This document shows positions 1 to 7,942 of a stretch of DNA of 64,000 bases, in pieces. Position 1 is the stretch's first letter. Each line of letters begins with the position of its first letter. The position numbers and the translations under genes are program-made. Origin of the DNA: Ramlibacter sp. WS9 (GTDB lineage: Bacteria; Pseudomonadota; Gammaproteobacteria; Burkholderiales; Burkholderiaceae_C); NCBI RefSeq assembly GCF_003797765.1, contig NZ_RKMB01000004.1, forward strand, positions 186,001 through 250,000, in the 5' to 3' direction. The notes below the pieces were generated by a model. It did no database searches, was not told where the DNA came from, and saw nothing but the letters and a program-made list of their open reading frames with translations.

Positions 1-258
1 GGGATGCGCGTTGTGTACCGCCGGCGCGCCGTGGGTGGCCCAGCGCGTGTGGGCGATGCCGGTGGTGCCATCGAGGTGGCCCTTCTCGACTTGGCCCAGC
101 AACTCGGCGACGCGGTCCGTGCTTCGCGCGCGCTTGAGGCCGTCCGCGTAGACCGCGACACCGCACGAGTCATAGCCCCGGTACTCGAGGCGCTGCAGGC
201 CCTGGACGAGGATGGGAACGATGTTGCGGGTAGAGACGGCGCCGACGATGCCACACAT
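1..258 (-). CDS. glmS: Glutamine--fructose-6-phosphate aminotransferase, N-terminal part (runs off window)
   Basis: GlmS makes glucosamine-6-phosphate from fructose-6-phosphate and glutamine, the first step towards UDP-GlcNAc for peptidoglycan and LPS. The visible 86 residues begin MCGIVG, in which Cys2 is the N-terminal nucleophile of class II glutamine amidotransferases. They continue with LEYRGYDS and HTRWATHG, both GlmS glutaminase-domain signatures. The ATG at 258 places Cys directly after Met, as required for processing. The rest of the gene lies beyond the left edge. glmU, which acts later in the same pathway, is nearby on the same strand, separated by a divergent Lrp-family gene. Confidence 0.96.
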   Translation of the reverse strand, partial: MCGIVGAVSTRNIVPILVQGLQRLEYRGYDSCGVAVYADGLKRARSTDRVAELLGQVEKGHLDGTTGIAHTRWATHGAPAVHNAHP

Positions 259-341
259 GAGGAACTCCTGGATTGATGGGAGTGACTCTAGAGGCGTCAG
301 AGAGAAATATGGGGTCAATAAGTTTAGTTTTGTTGAATAAA

Positions 342-367
342 ATTTCTCCATTCACGCATGGAGAAAT
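342..367. promoter_or_regulatory. Palindrome upstream of the Lrp-family gene, candidate autoregulatory operator
   Basis: ATTTCTCCAT (342-351) and ATGGAGAAAT (358-367) form perfect 10-bp arms around a 6-nt spacer. GAGAAATAT occurs again at 302-310, 59 bp upstream. The element lies in the AT-rich glmS/Lrp divergent region, 13 bp before the Lrp start, where Lrp/AsnC proteins commonly bind to control themselves and a divergent neighbour. A TATAAT hexamer (367-372) overlaps its right edge. Binding is inferred. Confidence 0.5.
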
Positions 368-379
368 ATAATTTCAAAA

Positions 380-877
380 ATGCCAGAAGAATTATTAAAC
401 CTGGACGCCATCGACCTGGCTCTTTTGGATCAGCTCCAGAACGATGCGTCGTGGAGCAATCAGGATTTGGCCCAGCATGTCCATGTATCGCCGCCTACTT
501 GCTTGCGCCGCGTCAAGCGGTTGCGCGAAGCCGGGCTGATCGAGCGGCAGGTCGCGATCCTGGCTGCCGACCGGTTGGCGCCGCTGCTGGGGCACGGTCT
601 TCAAGCCATCGTCGAAATCACGCTGGACCGGCAAGGCCAGGAGGAGCAGCAGGCGTTCGAGGAGCGAGTGGTGCGCGACGATGCGGTACAGCAGTGCTAC
701 CGCGTTTCGCCCGGTCCGGATTTCGTCCTCATTGTGTACGCGCAGGACATGCCGGGCTACCTCGCAATCGCACAGCGCCTGTTCACCAGCGATGCCAACG
801 TGCGCAACGTGAAGGCGTTCTTCTCGATGCGCCGCGCGAAATTCGAGCCCCGCATTCCGCTGGGCCGCTCGCGCTAA
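380..877 (+). CDS. Lrp/AsnC family transcriptional regulator
   Basis: This 165-residue protein has the usual Lrp size and layout. An N-terminal winged helix-turn-helix (about residues 10-60, with SNQDLAQHVHVSPPTCLRR as the core) is followed by an AsnC/RAM ligand domain (about 75-150). It probably senses an amino acid and controls a few promoters. The start at 380 has only a weak Shine-Dalgarno (GGAG about 16 nt away), but it gives the family-typical N-terminus. The gene is divergent from glmS and convergent with glmU, whose stop lies 5 bp past this one. The palindrome at 342-367 suggests autoregulation. The effector is unknown. Confidence 0.9.
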   Translation: MPEELLNLDAIDLALLDQLQNDASWSNQDLAQHVHVSPPTCLRRVKRLREAGLIERQVAILAADRLAPLLGHGLQAIVEITLDRQGQEEQQAFEERVVRDDAVQQCYRVSPGPDFVLIVYAQDMPGYLAIAQRLFTSDANVRNVKAFFSMRRAKFEPRIPLGRSR

Positions 878-882
878 ATCGG

Positions 883-2280
883 CTACTTCGCCTTCTTCTT
901 CGGCCGTTCCCAGTTGGGGATGCTCACCTGCTTGCCGCGCGCCACGGATAGCGCGCCGGCAGGCGTGTCTTTGGTGATAGTGGAACTGGCGCCGACGGTG
1001 CCGCCGCGCGCGATCGTCACTGGCGCCACGAGCACGCTGTTGCTGCCAATGTGCACATCGTCTTCGATCACCGTGCGGTGCTTGTTGGCGCCGTCGTAGT
1101 TCGCGGTGATGGCCCCCGCGCCGTAGTTGACGCGCTCCCCCACGGTGGCGTCGCCGAGGTAGGCCAGGTGGTTGGCCTTGGCGCCGCGCGCCAGCGTCGC
1201 ATTCTTCACTTCGACGAAATTGCCGATGTGCACTTCGGCGCCCAGATCCGCACCGGGCCGCAGCCGCGCGAACGGCCCGATCAGCGCGCCCTCGCCGATA
1301 CGCACGCCGAGCTTCTCGCCGTCGATGTGCGAGAAAGGATGGATGACCGCACCGGCCGCGATCTGGGCATTGGCGATCACGCAGTTCGCGCCGATCCTCA
1401 CGTTGTCGCCCAGCGACACGCGACCCTCGAATACACAGTTGACGTCGATCTCCACATCCTGCCCGCAAACCAGTTCCCCGCGCACGTCGAACCGCGCCGG
1501 GTCGGCGAGCCGCACGCCCTCTTCCATCAGCGCCCGAGCCTGGCGCAGTTGGAAAGCGCGCTCCAGGTCAGCCAGCTGTGCCGGGCTGTTGACGCCGTCC
1601 ACTTGCACTTTGTCCGCCGTCTTCACAGCCACCACTTCAGCCCCCTCGCCCACCGCCATCTTCACGATGTCGGTCAGGTAGTACTCCTTCTGCGCATTGT
1701 TGTTGTCCAGACGCGCCAGCCAGCGCTTGAGCAATGCATTGGGCACCGCCATGAAGCCCGTGTACACCTCACGAATCTGGCGCTGCTCTTCCGTAGCGTC
1801 CTTGTGTTCCACAATGGCGGACACCGCCTCGCCGGACCGCAGGATGCGGCCGTAGCCGCTGGGGTCGTCCATGTCGACGCTCAGCAGCACCAGCCGCTTG
1901 CCGCCGCATGCGTCCAGCACTTTCTGCAGGGTGGCGGCCTCGATGAGCGGCACATCGCCGTTCAGCACCAGGGTCGTGCCGTCGTCCGGCAGCACGGGCA
2001 CGGCCTGCTGCACGGCGTGGCCTGTGCCCAGCTGCGGCTCCTGCCGCACGAACACCGGCACCGGCAGGCCATCGTTGGGCCAGCCGGCCACAGCGGCCTC
2101 CACCTGTTCAGCGCCATTGCCGGTGACAACGACCACACGCCGCGCCTGCAGCCGGGCCACGCAGGCGACCACGTGCTGTAACAATGCGCGACCGGCCAAA
2201 CGGTGCAACACTTTGGGCAGGCGGCTCTTCATGCGCGTGCCCTTGCCGGCGGCCATGACGACCACATCGACTGCTGTCAT
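883..2280 (-). CDS. glmU: Bifunctional UDP-N-acetylglucosamine pyrophosphorylase / glucosamine-1-phosphate N-acetyltransferase
   Basis: GlmU acetylates glucosamine-1-phosphate and then uridylylates it to UDP-GlcNAc in the cytoplasm. The 465 residues are full length. The N-terminal nucleotidyltransferase signature MAAGKGTRM plus PK spans residues 9-23. The C-terminal half is a left-handed beta-helix of hexapeptide repeats and contains NYGAGAITANYDG, typical of the acetyltransferase site. Start codons of this gene (2280) and of the divergent lipoprotein gene (2300) are only 19 bp apart, so their promoters must overlap each other's coding regions or leaders. Confidence 0.97.
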   Translation of the reverse strand: MTAVDVVVMAAGKGTRMKSRLPKVLHRLAGRALLQHVVACVARLQARRVVVVTGNGAEQVEAAVAGWPNDGLPVPVFVRQEPQLGTGHAVQQAVPVLPDDGTTLVLNGDVPLIEAATLQKVLDACGGKRLVLLSVDMDDPSGYGRILRSGEAVSAIVEHKDATEEQRQIREVYTGFMAVPNALLKRWLARLDNNNAQKEYYLTDIVKMAVGEGAEVVAVKTADKVQVDGVNSPAQLADLERAFQLRQARALMEEGVRLADPARFDVRGELVCGQDVEIDVNCVFEGRVSLGDNVRIGANCVIANAQIAAGAVIHPFSHIDGEKLGVRIGEGALIGPFARLRPGADLGAEVHIGNFVEVKNATLARGAKANHLAYLGDATVGERVNYGAGAITANYDGANKHRTVIEDDVHIGSNSVLVAPVTIARGGTVGASSTITKDTPAGALSVARGKQVSIPNWERPKKKAK

Positions 2281-2299
2281 TTACTTTCCTTTTTCTGCA

Positions 2300-3172
2300 A
2301 TGACCATCGCTTCAAGACTTGGCCGGATTATCGGCTTGCTGGCGCTGGCAGCCGCGCTGGCAGCGTGCAGCGCCATCAAGCTGGGCTACAACAACATCGA
2401 CGGCCTCGCCTACTGGTGGCTGGACAGCTACCTGGATTTCACCGACGAGCAGGAAGGGCGGGTGCGCGAAGACCTCGACCGCCTGCACGCCTGGCACCGC
2501 ACCAGCGAGCTGCCGCAGTTCATCGCCCTGTTGCAGGCGATGGAACAGGCCGCCCCCACCGATGTGACCGCCGCCCAGGCTTGCAACTTCATCACGCAGG
2601 CGCAGCAACGGCTGGAAGTGCTTTCCGAACGCGCGGAGCCGGCTGTCGTCACGCTCGTGCTGGGTCTGACGCCTGAACAGCTGGTGCACCTCGAGCGGAA
2701 GTACGAAAAGGTCAACGAGGAATTCCGGAAGGATTGGATCCGGCCCACGGCGAGCGAGATCGCCGAGAAGCGCCTCGACAAGTTCATCGAGCGCAGCGAG
2801 ATGATCTACGGCAAGCTGGACGACACACAACGGGCCGTGCTGCGCCGCCAGCTGCAACAGTCGACGTTCGACGGCAAGCGCGTTCTGGCCGAGCGCCAGC
2901 GCCGCCAGCGCGACACGCTGCAAACCTTGCGCAAGGTGGCCGGGCAGTCGATCCCACTCGCCGAGGCGCGCGCCCTGCTACGGGCTTACCTGGACCGGCA
3001 ACGCCTGCCGGCGGACCCGGGCGACCGGGCCTTCCAGCAGTCATTGATCGACGAGGCCTGTGCCAACGCCGCAGCCCTGCACAACAGCACCACCGCCGCG
3101 CAACGTGAAGCCGGCGCACGCCGCCTGCGGGCGTACCAGCGCGACCTGCGCGAACTCAGCGCGCTGAAGTAA
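2300..3172 (+). CDS. DUF6279 family lipoprotein
   Basis: The 290-residue protein begins with a signal peptide ending in a lipobox (LAAALAACS, Cys at about residue 22), so it should be anchored in the envelope. The mature part is mostly charged amphipathic helix with the YNNIDGLAYWWLDSYLDF stretch and HAWHR motif that characterise the DUF6279 family. Function is unknown. An open frame continues upstream into glmU antisense sequence, but the ATG at 2300 gives a proper signal peptide and avoids overlap with glmU. A short disordered-protein gene follows on the other strand. Confidence 0.85.
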   Translation: MTIASRLGRIIGLLALAAALAACSAIKLGYNNIDGLAYWWLDSYLDFTDEQEGRVREDLDRLHAWHRTSELPQFIALLQAMEQAAPTDVTAAQACNFITQAQQRLEVLSERAEPAVVTLVLGLTPEQLVHLERKYEKVNEEFRKDWIRPTASEIAEKRLDKFIERSEMIYGKLDDTQRAVLRRQLQQSTFDGKRVLAERQRRQRDTLQTLRKVAGQSIPLAEARALLRAYLDRQRLPADPGDRAFQQSLIDEACANAAALHNSTTAAQREAGARRLRAYQRDLRELSALK

Positions 3173-3181
3173 CCGGCTTCT

Positions 3182-3490
3182 TCAGCGCTCGCCCTTGGAG
3201 TGCGAGCGCCCTTCCTTCTCGGCCTCGTCCAGCTCGCGCGCTTCCTGTTCGGAGCGCGGCTTGGCCGCCTGCGCGTCGGACTCGACGTCGGCGTCCTTCA
3301 GGTATTCCTTGATGTTCTTCTGATAGTCGCGGGTGGCCTCGTAGCTGCCCTCGCCCATCTGCTGCCCGCCCGGCTGCGCGGCGGGCTTGGGCTGGAACTC
3401 GCCCGAGCCGGACTGCTGTTGCTGCTGTTGATCGTCGCCGCGCGGGGGCTGCTGCTGCAGGATGCGCGACGTGGATTTGCTCTCGGCCAT
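3182..3490 (-). CDS. Hypothetical low-complexity, probably disordered protein
   Basis: The 102-residue protein has a Gln/Gly-rich N-terminal half, including a run of six Gln near residues 21-26, and a strongly charged C-terminal half rich in Glu, Lys, Arg and Ala. No domain was recognised. The frame is open further upstream to 3973, but the ATG at 3490 follows a clear GGAG-like Shine-Dalgarno and the upstream part reads through an antisense gene. It is soluble with no signal or membrane segment. It could be a small stress-type protein, which is a guess from composition only. Confidence 0.6.
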   Translation of the reverse strand: MAESKSTSRILQQQPPRGDDQQQQQQSGSGEFQPKPAAQPGGQQMGEGSYEATRDYQKNIKEYLKDADVESDAQAAKPRSEQEARELDEAEKEGRSHSKGER

Positions 3491-3618
3491 CTGGAAATCT
3501 CCTGTGGGGATCCGCCACCGGAATAGGCGGCGAAAACCCAGCTTAGGAGGCCAAGCCCAGCAGTCGTGTCGTCCGGCGCGTGCGTGGGTTGTCAGCGCCG
3601 GACTACACGCGAAACGCT

Positions 3619-4608
3619 TTAGGCCTGCAGCGCCGCCCACATCTCCTGGTCGCGCTCGGCCGTCCAGATGCGTGGGTTCTTGATGCCTTTGGCCTCGTCG
3701 AAGGCGCGGCTCACGTCGAACGGCAAGCAGTGCTCGTAGATGAAGACGTGGCCGAAGATCGGGTCCATCTTCTTGCGGGTGTGTTCCATCGCCGCCTTCA
3801 GGTCCATGTTGGCGGCGGCGGCTTCCTTGCCGCACGCGTACAGCGTTTGGACCCAGCGCTTGGTGTAGTCGAGTGCCTTGTTCACCTCGGCCTGGCCCTT
3901 CATGGCTTCGCCACGCCCCGGCACGATGGCCTCGGCGCGCAGCGCGCGCAGCGCCTCCAGCGTGGCCGGCCACTCTTCGAGGTGCGCGTCGCCGGTGTAG
4001 ACACCGGCTTCGTACTCGACCAGGTCGCCGGAGAACAGCACCTTCTCTTCTTCCACCCAGGCGACGGTGTCGCCACGCGTGTGGCCTGGTCCGGGATGCC
4101 AGATCTGCACCTTGACCCCGCCCAGGTCCACCGTGAGCATGCCGGGGACTTCGCCCTTGACCGGGTTACCGCCGCCGATCACCAGCGTGGGCCAGGTCAG
4201 CCCCGGCACGCCTTCGGCGCCGCGAAACAGGCGCGGGAAGCGCTCCATCTCCGACTGCATGTCTTCCTTGCCGCGTTCGATGATCAGCTCCAGCGTGCCC
4301 TGGCTCGCAATGACCTCGGTCGCGCCCTCTGCCGCATAGGCGCTCGCGCCCAGCACCCGCACCGCGTGGTAGTGCGTGAGCAGCACGTACTTGATCGGCT
4401 TGTCGCTCACTTCGCGGATGCGTGCGATCAGGTCTTGCGCCATCGCGGGCGTGGCCGTGGCGTCGCTGACCATGATGAACTTCTCGCCGATGATCACGCC
4501 CGAATTAGGGTCACCCTCGGCGGTGTAGGCCCAGCAATGCGCGCTGAGCTGCTCGAAAGTGATTTTCTTGTCGGCCAGGTCGGCCTGGCTGGCGAAGGCT
4601 TTGGACAC
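3619..4608 (-). CDS. MBL-fold metallo-hydrolase-like protein with degenerate metal motif
   Basis: The 329-residue cytoplasmic protein follows the metallo-beta-lactamase fold: an N-terminal beta-rich segment, LTHYHAVRVLGAS at about residues 77-89, a GPGHTRGDT motif near 175, and FSGD near 193. The usual HxHxDH motif reads HYHAVR, so the Asp and third His of the motif are absent while the later His and Asp are kept. The protein may therefore bind only one metal or use another arrangement. ATG at 4608 follows an AGGAG-like site. It lies downstream of tetR-gntK on the same strand with a 68-bp gap. The substrate is unknown. Confidence 0.8.
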   Translation of the reverse strand: MSKAFASQADLADKKITFEQLSAHCWAYTAEGDPNSGVIIGEKFIMVSDATATPAMAQDLIARIREVSDKPIKYVLLTHYHAVRVLGASAYAAEGATEVIASQGTLELIIERGKEDMQSEMERFPRLFRGAEGVPGLTWPTLVIGGGNPVKGEVPGMLTVDLGGVKVQIWHPGPGHTRGDTVAWVEEEKVLFSGDLVEYEAGVYTGDAHLEEWPATLEALRALRAEAIVPGRGEAMKGQAEVNKALDYTKRWVQTLYACGKEAAAANMDLKAAMEHTRKKMDPIFGHVFIYEHCLPFDVSRAFDEAKGIKNPRIWTAERDQEMWAALQA

Positions 4609-4676
4609 ACGTCTCTCCTGATTTTTTGCCCGGGCACGGGAATAAAGCGACCGACGGAGATTTTACCTAATCGTAA

Positions 4677-5201
4677 TCAATTACGCATTGTTGAATTCAG
4701 AAGCCCCGGCTTCTGAAGCCACTCGACCGCCCTTTCGGCAACGGCCTCCAATGGCCGGCTCGCATCGATCTCCAGCACACCGGGCTCGTCCGATGGGGCT
4801 TCCAGCGCCTCGAACTGGCTGGCCACGAGGCTGGGCGGATAGAAGTGGGCGTCACGTGCCTGCACACGGCGCAGCGCCTCCTCCTGCGTGATCTGCAGGT
4901 GGACGAAGCGCAGCTCGGGCGCCGCCGCCCGCAGCCGGTCGCGATAAGCGCGCTTGAGTGCGGAGCAGGTCAGCACGGCGCCGGCCGGGTGGCGCACCAA
5001 CTCCTGCGCCAGTTGTGCCAGCCAGCCGGCCCGGTCCGCATCGTCCAGCGGCAGGCCTTGGCGCATCTTGTCGATGTTGGCCTGCGGATGGAACTCATCG
5101 CCCTCGATCAGCGGCAGAGACAGCGACTGCGCGATGCACTGCCCCACGGCCGACTTGCCGCACCCGGCAACGCCCATCACGACGACGTGGATCGCCGTCA
5201 T
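4677..5201 (-). CDS. gntK: Gluconokinase
   Basis: GntK phosphorylates gluconate to 6-phosphogluconate for the Entner-Doudoroff or pentose phosphate route. The 174-residue protein has the small shikimate-kinase-like P-loop fold: Walker A MGVAGCGKS at residues 9-17, EGDEFHP in the gluconate-binding region, and CSALKRAYRD, a family hallmark. The ATG at 5201 overlaps the TGA of the upstream tetR gene (shared ATGA), so the two are translationally coupled and the TetR protein probably controls gluconate use or is controlled with it. No gluconate transporter or edd/eda is visible nearby. Confidence 0.93.
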   Translation of the reverse strand: MTAIHVVVMGVAGCGKSAVGQCIAQSLSLPLIEGDEFHPQANIDKMRQGLPLDDADRAGWLAQLAQELVRHPAGAVLTCSALKRAYRDRLRAAAPELRFVHLQITQEEALRRVQARDAHFYPPSLVASQFEALEAPSDEPGVLEIDASRPLEAVAERAVEWLQKPGLLNSTMRN

Positions 5202-5797
5202 TTCGCCAGGCCGTTTTCGAGCATGGCGACCACTTCTTCGGCAAAGGCCGAATAGCTCATGGCCCCGCCCGGCCGCAGCCACGTGAACGTCCAGTTGATC
5301 ATTCCGAACAGCATCATCGTCACCGGTGTCTGGTTGGCGGGCGTGACGCGTTGCGGATAGGCCCGCCGCAGGAAGCGCGTCATGGCCGACACCACGTCCC
5401 GCTGGCGGTCCACGATCAAATCGCGCTGCGCCTCGCCAAGGAACTTGGTGTCGTGCAGCAGCGCCACGTGCCGCGTCGCGGAGTTCTCGTATTCCTCCAG
5501 GAAAGCGCGCACCAGTTCGTGCAGGGCCGCCCGGTCGTCGAGGTTGCCGCGCTGCGCTGTGGCTTCCGCCTGGCCGATCACCGCCAGCAGGCGCTGGGTA
5601 TAGCGATCCAGCAGGTCGAAGAGGATCGCTTCCTTGCTTTCGTAGTAGTGATAGAGCCGAGCCTTGGACGCGCCGCAGGCGGCCGCAATGTCGTTCATGC
5701 TCGCGGCCGGGTAGCTACGGTCAGCAAAGCATTGCGCCGCCACGTCGAGGATCTCGTCGCGCTTGAGTTCGTGTTGCGAGGATTTGGGCCGGGCCAT
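5198..5797 (-). CDS. TetR/AcrR family transcriptional regulator
   Basis: The 199-residue protein has a TetR N-terminal HTH (residues about 8-55, with AAQCFADRSYPAASMNDIAAACGASKARLYHYYESKEAIL) and an all-helical C-terminal ligand and dimer domain. ATG at 5797 is used. Its stop overlaps the gntK start by four bases, so they form an operon. The divergent gene is tfoX-like. An inverted repeat in the 56-bp divergent region (AGCGTGC at 5810-5816, GCACGCT at 5831-5837) could be its operator. The ligand is unknown. Confidence 0.9.
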   Translation of the reverse strand: MARPKSSQHELKRDEILDVAAQCFADRSYPAASMNDIAAACGASKARLYHYYESKEAILFDLLDRYTQRLLAVIGQAEATAQRGNLDDRAALHELVRAFLEEYENSATRHVALLHDTKFLGEAQRDLIVDRQRDVVSAMTRFLRRAYPQRVTPANQTPVTMMLFGMINWTFTWLRPGGAMSYSAFAEEVVAMLENGLAK

Positions 5798-5809
5798 GGG
5801 GTCGTGTGG

Positions 5810-5837
5810 AGCGTGCTTGGAATTATGCGGGCACGCT
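5810..5837. promoter_or_regulatory. Inverted repeat in the tetR/tfoX divergent region
   Basis: AGCGTGC (5810-5816) and GCACGCT (5831-5837) form perfect 7-bp arms with a 14-nt spacer, lying between the start codons of tetR (5797) and tfoX (5854). TetR proteins usually bind palindromes in such positions. The assignment is by location only. Confidence 0.3.
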
Positions 5838-5853
5838 GCTACGCTCCCGCCCC

Positions 5854-6318
5854 ATGGCTGCCGACTCCCGTTTTGCCGACTATTGCTGCGAACTGCTGGC
5901 GAGCGCGGGGCCGTGCCGCGCCAAACGCATGTTCGGTGGCTGGGGCATCAGTGTCGATGGCCTCACGATCGCCATCGTGGCCAACCTGGGCGGCGGTGAA
6001 AAGCTGTGGCTGAAGGCCGACGATGAAAATCGCCGCCGCTTCGAGGAAGCCGGCGGCGAGCGTTTTACCTATGAGATGCAGGGCGTGCCCCGCAGCATGA
6101 ACTACTACACAGTGCCAGAGGAGGCACTGGAATCCGTTCAGCTCATGGCGCCGTGGGCACGGCAGGCCTTGGCCTGCGCGTTGAAGGCGCAGTCAGCCAA
6201 GGCGTCCCGGCCGCGGCCGGCCACCAAGTCCCAGGCCAAGCCAGCCAAGCCGGCGACCAAGCGACCCGCGGCGCCGGCGCCGAAGGCCAAGGCCAGCCGC
6301 AAGTCGGCCAAGGGCTGA
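5854..6318 (+). CDS. TfoX/Sxy family protein with Lys/Ala/Pro-rich tail
   Basis: The 154-residue protein has a TfoX N-terminal domain at residues 1-95, with CRAKRMFGGWGISVDG and MNYYTVPEEAL as typical motifs. It then has a basic, low-complexity tail from about 112 to the end (Lys, Ala, Pro, Arg), reminiscent of histone H1-like tails. TfoX/Sxy proteins act with CRP in competence regulation in gamma-proteobacteria; in beta-proteobacteria the role of single-domain members is not established. Its 3' end overlaps the convergent DUF2917 gene by 181 bp, so the tail is encoded antisense to that gene. Confidence 0.85.
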   Translation: MAADSRFADYCCELLASAGPCRAKRMFGGWGISVDGLTIAIVANLGGGEKLWLKADDENRRRFEEAGGERFTYEMQGVPRSMNYYTVPEEALESVQLMAPWARQALACALKAQSAKASRPRPATKSQAKPAKPATKRPAAPAPKAKASRKSAKG

Positions 6319-6653
6319 ACCAGGCGGGCCAGGCGCGGGGCGGGCGCCACTACCGGCAGCGGATCCCAGCTGAAATAGGCGGGTGCGTCGCCGTTCCAGG
6401 CTTCGATCACCATCCGCTGGCCCGGGCGCAGCCGCAGCTGCTGGCCGACGCCGACGATATGGTCGCCCAGATCATTGCTGGGACCGCTGTGCGGGCCGTC
6501 GTAAGTGGCCCAGACCTGGCCATGTGCCACCTTGACCACCCCGGCCTCGCGCGGCTCGAGCGTGATCGCGCGTCCGGCGGCCAGTTTCCAGGTCCCGGGC
6601 AGGGCGGAAGCGGCGGTGGATTGTTGCGTTTGCGAGAGCATTTGCGAGGCCAT
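6138..6653 (-). CDS. DUF2917 domain-containing protein
   Basis: The 171-residue protein has a DUF2917 domain at residues 15-110 (WKLAAGRAITLEPREAG, GHxWATYDG-like and LRLRPGQRMVIEAW motifs), a small cupin-like beta fold of unknown function. A hydrophobic Ala/Leu-rich C-terminal region follows that could be membrane-associated. ATG at 6653 follows a GGAG site; the open frame upstream has no better start. It is divergent from a LysR gene, the arrangement seen in many Comamonadaceae, suggesting control by that regulator. The last 181 bp run antisense to the tfoX tail. Confidence 0.75.
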   Translation of the reverse strand: MASQMLSQTQQSTAASALPGTWKLAAGRAITLEPREAGVVKVAHGQVWATYDGPHSGPSNDLGDHIVGVGQQLRLRPGQRMVIEAWNGDAPAYFSWDPLPVVAPAPRLARLVQPLADLRLALAFGAGAAGRLVAGLAGLAWDLVAGRGRDALADCAFNAQAKACRAHGAMS

Positions 6654-6788
6654 GAGGATTCTCCTTGTTGGGCGTTTCTGGCATTGAATGATCGGCGACA
6701 GGCGCTTGGCAGTCCAATGAATTGGAGATACCCTATTGATTCCCAATTCGCATCAATGCCCTCAACGCTCCTGACACAGACTGGCACC

Positions 6789-7772
6789 ATGCAGCACTCC
6801 CAAACGCACCTGCGCACCCGGCCCATTTCCGCCGGCCACCTGCGCGCCTTCGAGGCCGTCGCCCGGCACCTGAATTTCCGGGCCGCGTCCGAAGAAATGG
6901 CCCTCACGCAATCGGCCGTCAGCCGCCAGATCCAGTCGCTGGAAGAAGAAGTGGGTGTCGGCCTGTTCCTGCGCCACACCCGCGCGGTGGAACTGACCAG
7001 TGCCGGCGCCCAGTTGCTGATGGCCGTCTCGCAATCGCTGCCGCGCATCGACAGCGCGGTGCGGCAAATCCGCCAGAGCGCAGGCCGCCGCGCGGTGGCG
7101 CTCACGACTTTCGCGTCATTCGCCTCGATGTGGCTCATCCCCCGGCTGGAGCAGTTCCAGCGCGACAACCCCGAGATCGACATCCGCATCGACGCCTCGG
7201 ACGCCACGTTGGACCTGGAAGTGGCCGACGTCGACATGGCCCTTCGCTACGGGCCGATGGGCACCATGCCGCCGCACGCGATCCGCCTGTTCGGTGAGCA
7301 GCTCACCCCGGTTGTCAGCCCTTGGCTGCTCAAGAGCGGCCCGCCCCTCAAGAAGCCCCAGGATCTCGCGCAGTTCGCGCTGATCGAAGCGGGCGATGCC
7401 CACCAGTCGCACCTGGAGTGGCTCACCTGGCGCCGATGGTTCGACGAGCACGGCTTTTCCAAACTGCAGCCCAAGCGCTGGTTGTACTTCAACTACGCCT
7501 ACCAGATGGTGCAGGCCGCGCTGACCGGGCAAGGCGTGGTGCTGGCGCGCCTACCGATGGTGGCGGAGGCCTTGGCAAACGGCGACCTGGTCGAACCGCT
7601 GCCGAACCAGCGCATGGACTCTCCCATGGCCTACTGGCTGATCGTCGGCCCGCGCAGCGCCCAACGGCCGGAAATCAAGGACTTCTGCGCGTGGCTGATG
7701 GCGCAGAGCAAGGCCACGCGCAAGACGATCGGTGAGGTGCCGGATCCGGACACGATCGACGATCTGGATTGA
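6789..7772 (+). CDS. LysR family transcriptional regulator
   Basis: The 327-residue protein is full length for LysR. The N-terminal winged HTH (residues about 15-75, with FEAVARHLNFRAASEEMALTQSAVSRQIQSLE) precedes a two-lobed periplasmic-binding-like effector domain (about 100-310) with the GcvA-like pattern ASFASMWLIPRL and DVDMALRYG. It is divergent from the DUF2917 gene and probably regulates it. ATG at 6789 was chosen because it gives the family-typical N-terminus; the frame is open far upstream. The effector is unknown. Confidence 0.9.
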   Translation: MQHSQTHLRTRPISAGHLRAFEAVARHLNFRAASEEMALTQSAVSRQIQSLEEEVGVGLFLRHTRAVELTSAGAQLLMAVSQSLPRIDSAVRQIRQSAGRRAVALTTFASFASMWLIPRLEQFQRDNPEIDIRIDASDATLDLEVADVDMALRYGPMGTMPPHAIRLFGEQLTPVVSPWLLKSGPPLKKPQDLAQFALIEAGDAHQSHLEWLTWRRWFDEHGFSKLQPKRWLYFNYAYQMVQAALTGQGVVLARLPMVAEALANGDLVEPLPNQRMDSPMAYWLIVGPRSAQRPEIKDFCAWLMAQSKATRKTIGEVPDPDTIDDLD

Positions 7773-7833
7773 AGGTGCCCCCCATCGAGGATCGGGGCGG
7801 GTGTTCGACTGTCGGCGCACCCACTTGGTCCCG

Positions 7834-7932
7834 CCACGGATGCCGGGTAGCCGATGCGGCGAAATAAAGGAGGAGGGAGCGGCTTCGCCGCGACGGGGGA
7901 CATTCGCTGCATCGGCTACCCGGCGTCCGTGG
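7834..7932. repeat. Long inverted repeat between convergent genes (REP-like or bidirectional terminator)
   Basis: The 24-bp arms at 7834-7857 and 7909-7932 match in reverse complement with one mismatch. The 51-bp interior holds a second small hairpin (GCGGC-TTC-GCCGC, 7879-7891). The element fills most of the gap between the convergent LysR and ABC exporter genes. It may be a dispersed palindromic repeat or a bidirectional terminator; no T-run follows either arm. Confidence 0.65.
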
Positions 7933-7942
7933 CCGCGCGAGA

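Noticed and set aside
395..1468. Long minus-strand open frame across the Lrp gene and the glmU C-terminus
   Set aside because: It is a high-G+C shadow frame; its protein is Arg-rich without domains and both covered genes are certain.
1051..2181. 376-codon plus-strand frame inside glmU
   Set aside because: Antisense shadow of glmU, with no recognisable motif and a His/Arg-rich composition typical of mirrored frames.
4672..4685. CGTAAT-CA-ATTACG palindrome as an operator for the MBL-fold gene
   Set aside because: It overlaps the stop of gntK, is short, and has no second copy; chance is likely in this AT-rich patch.
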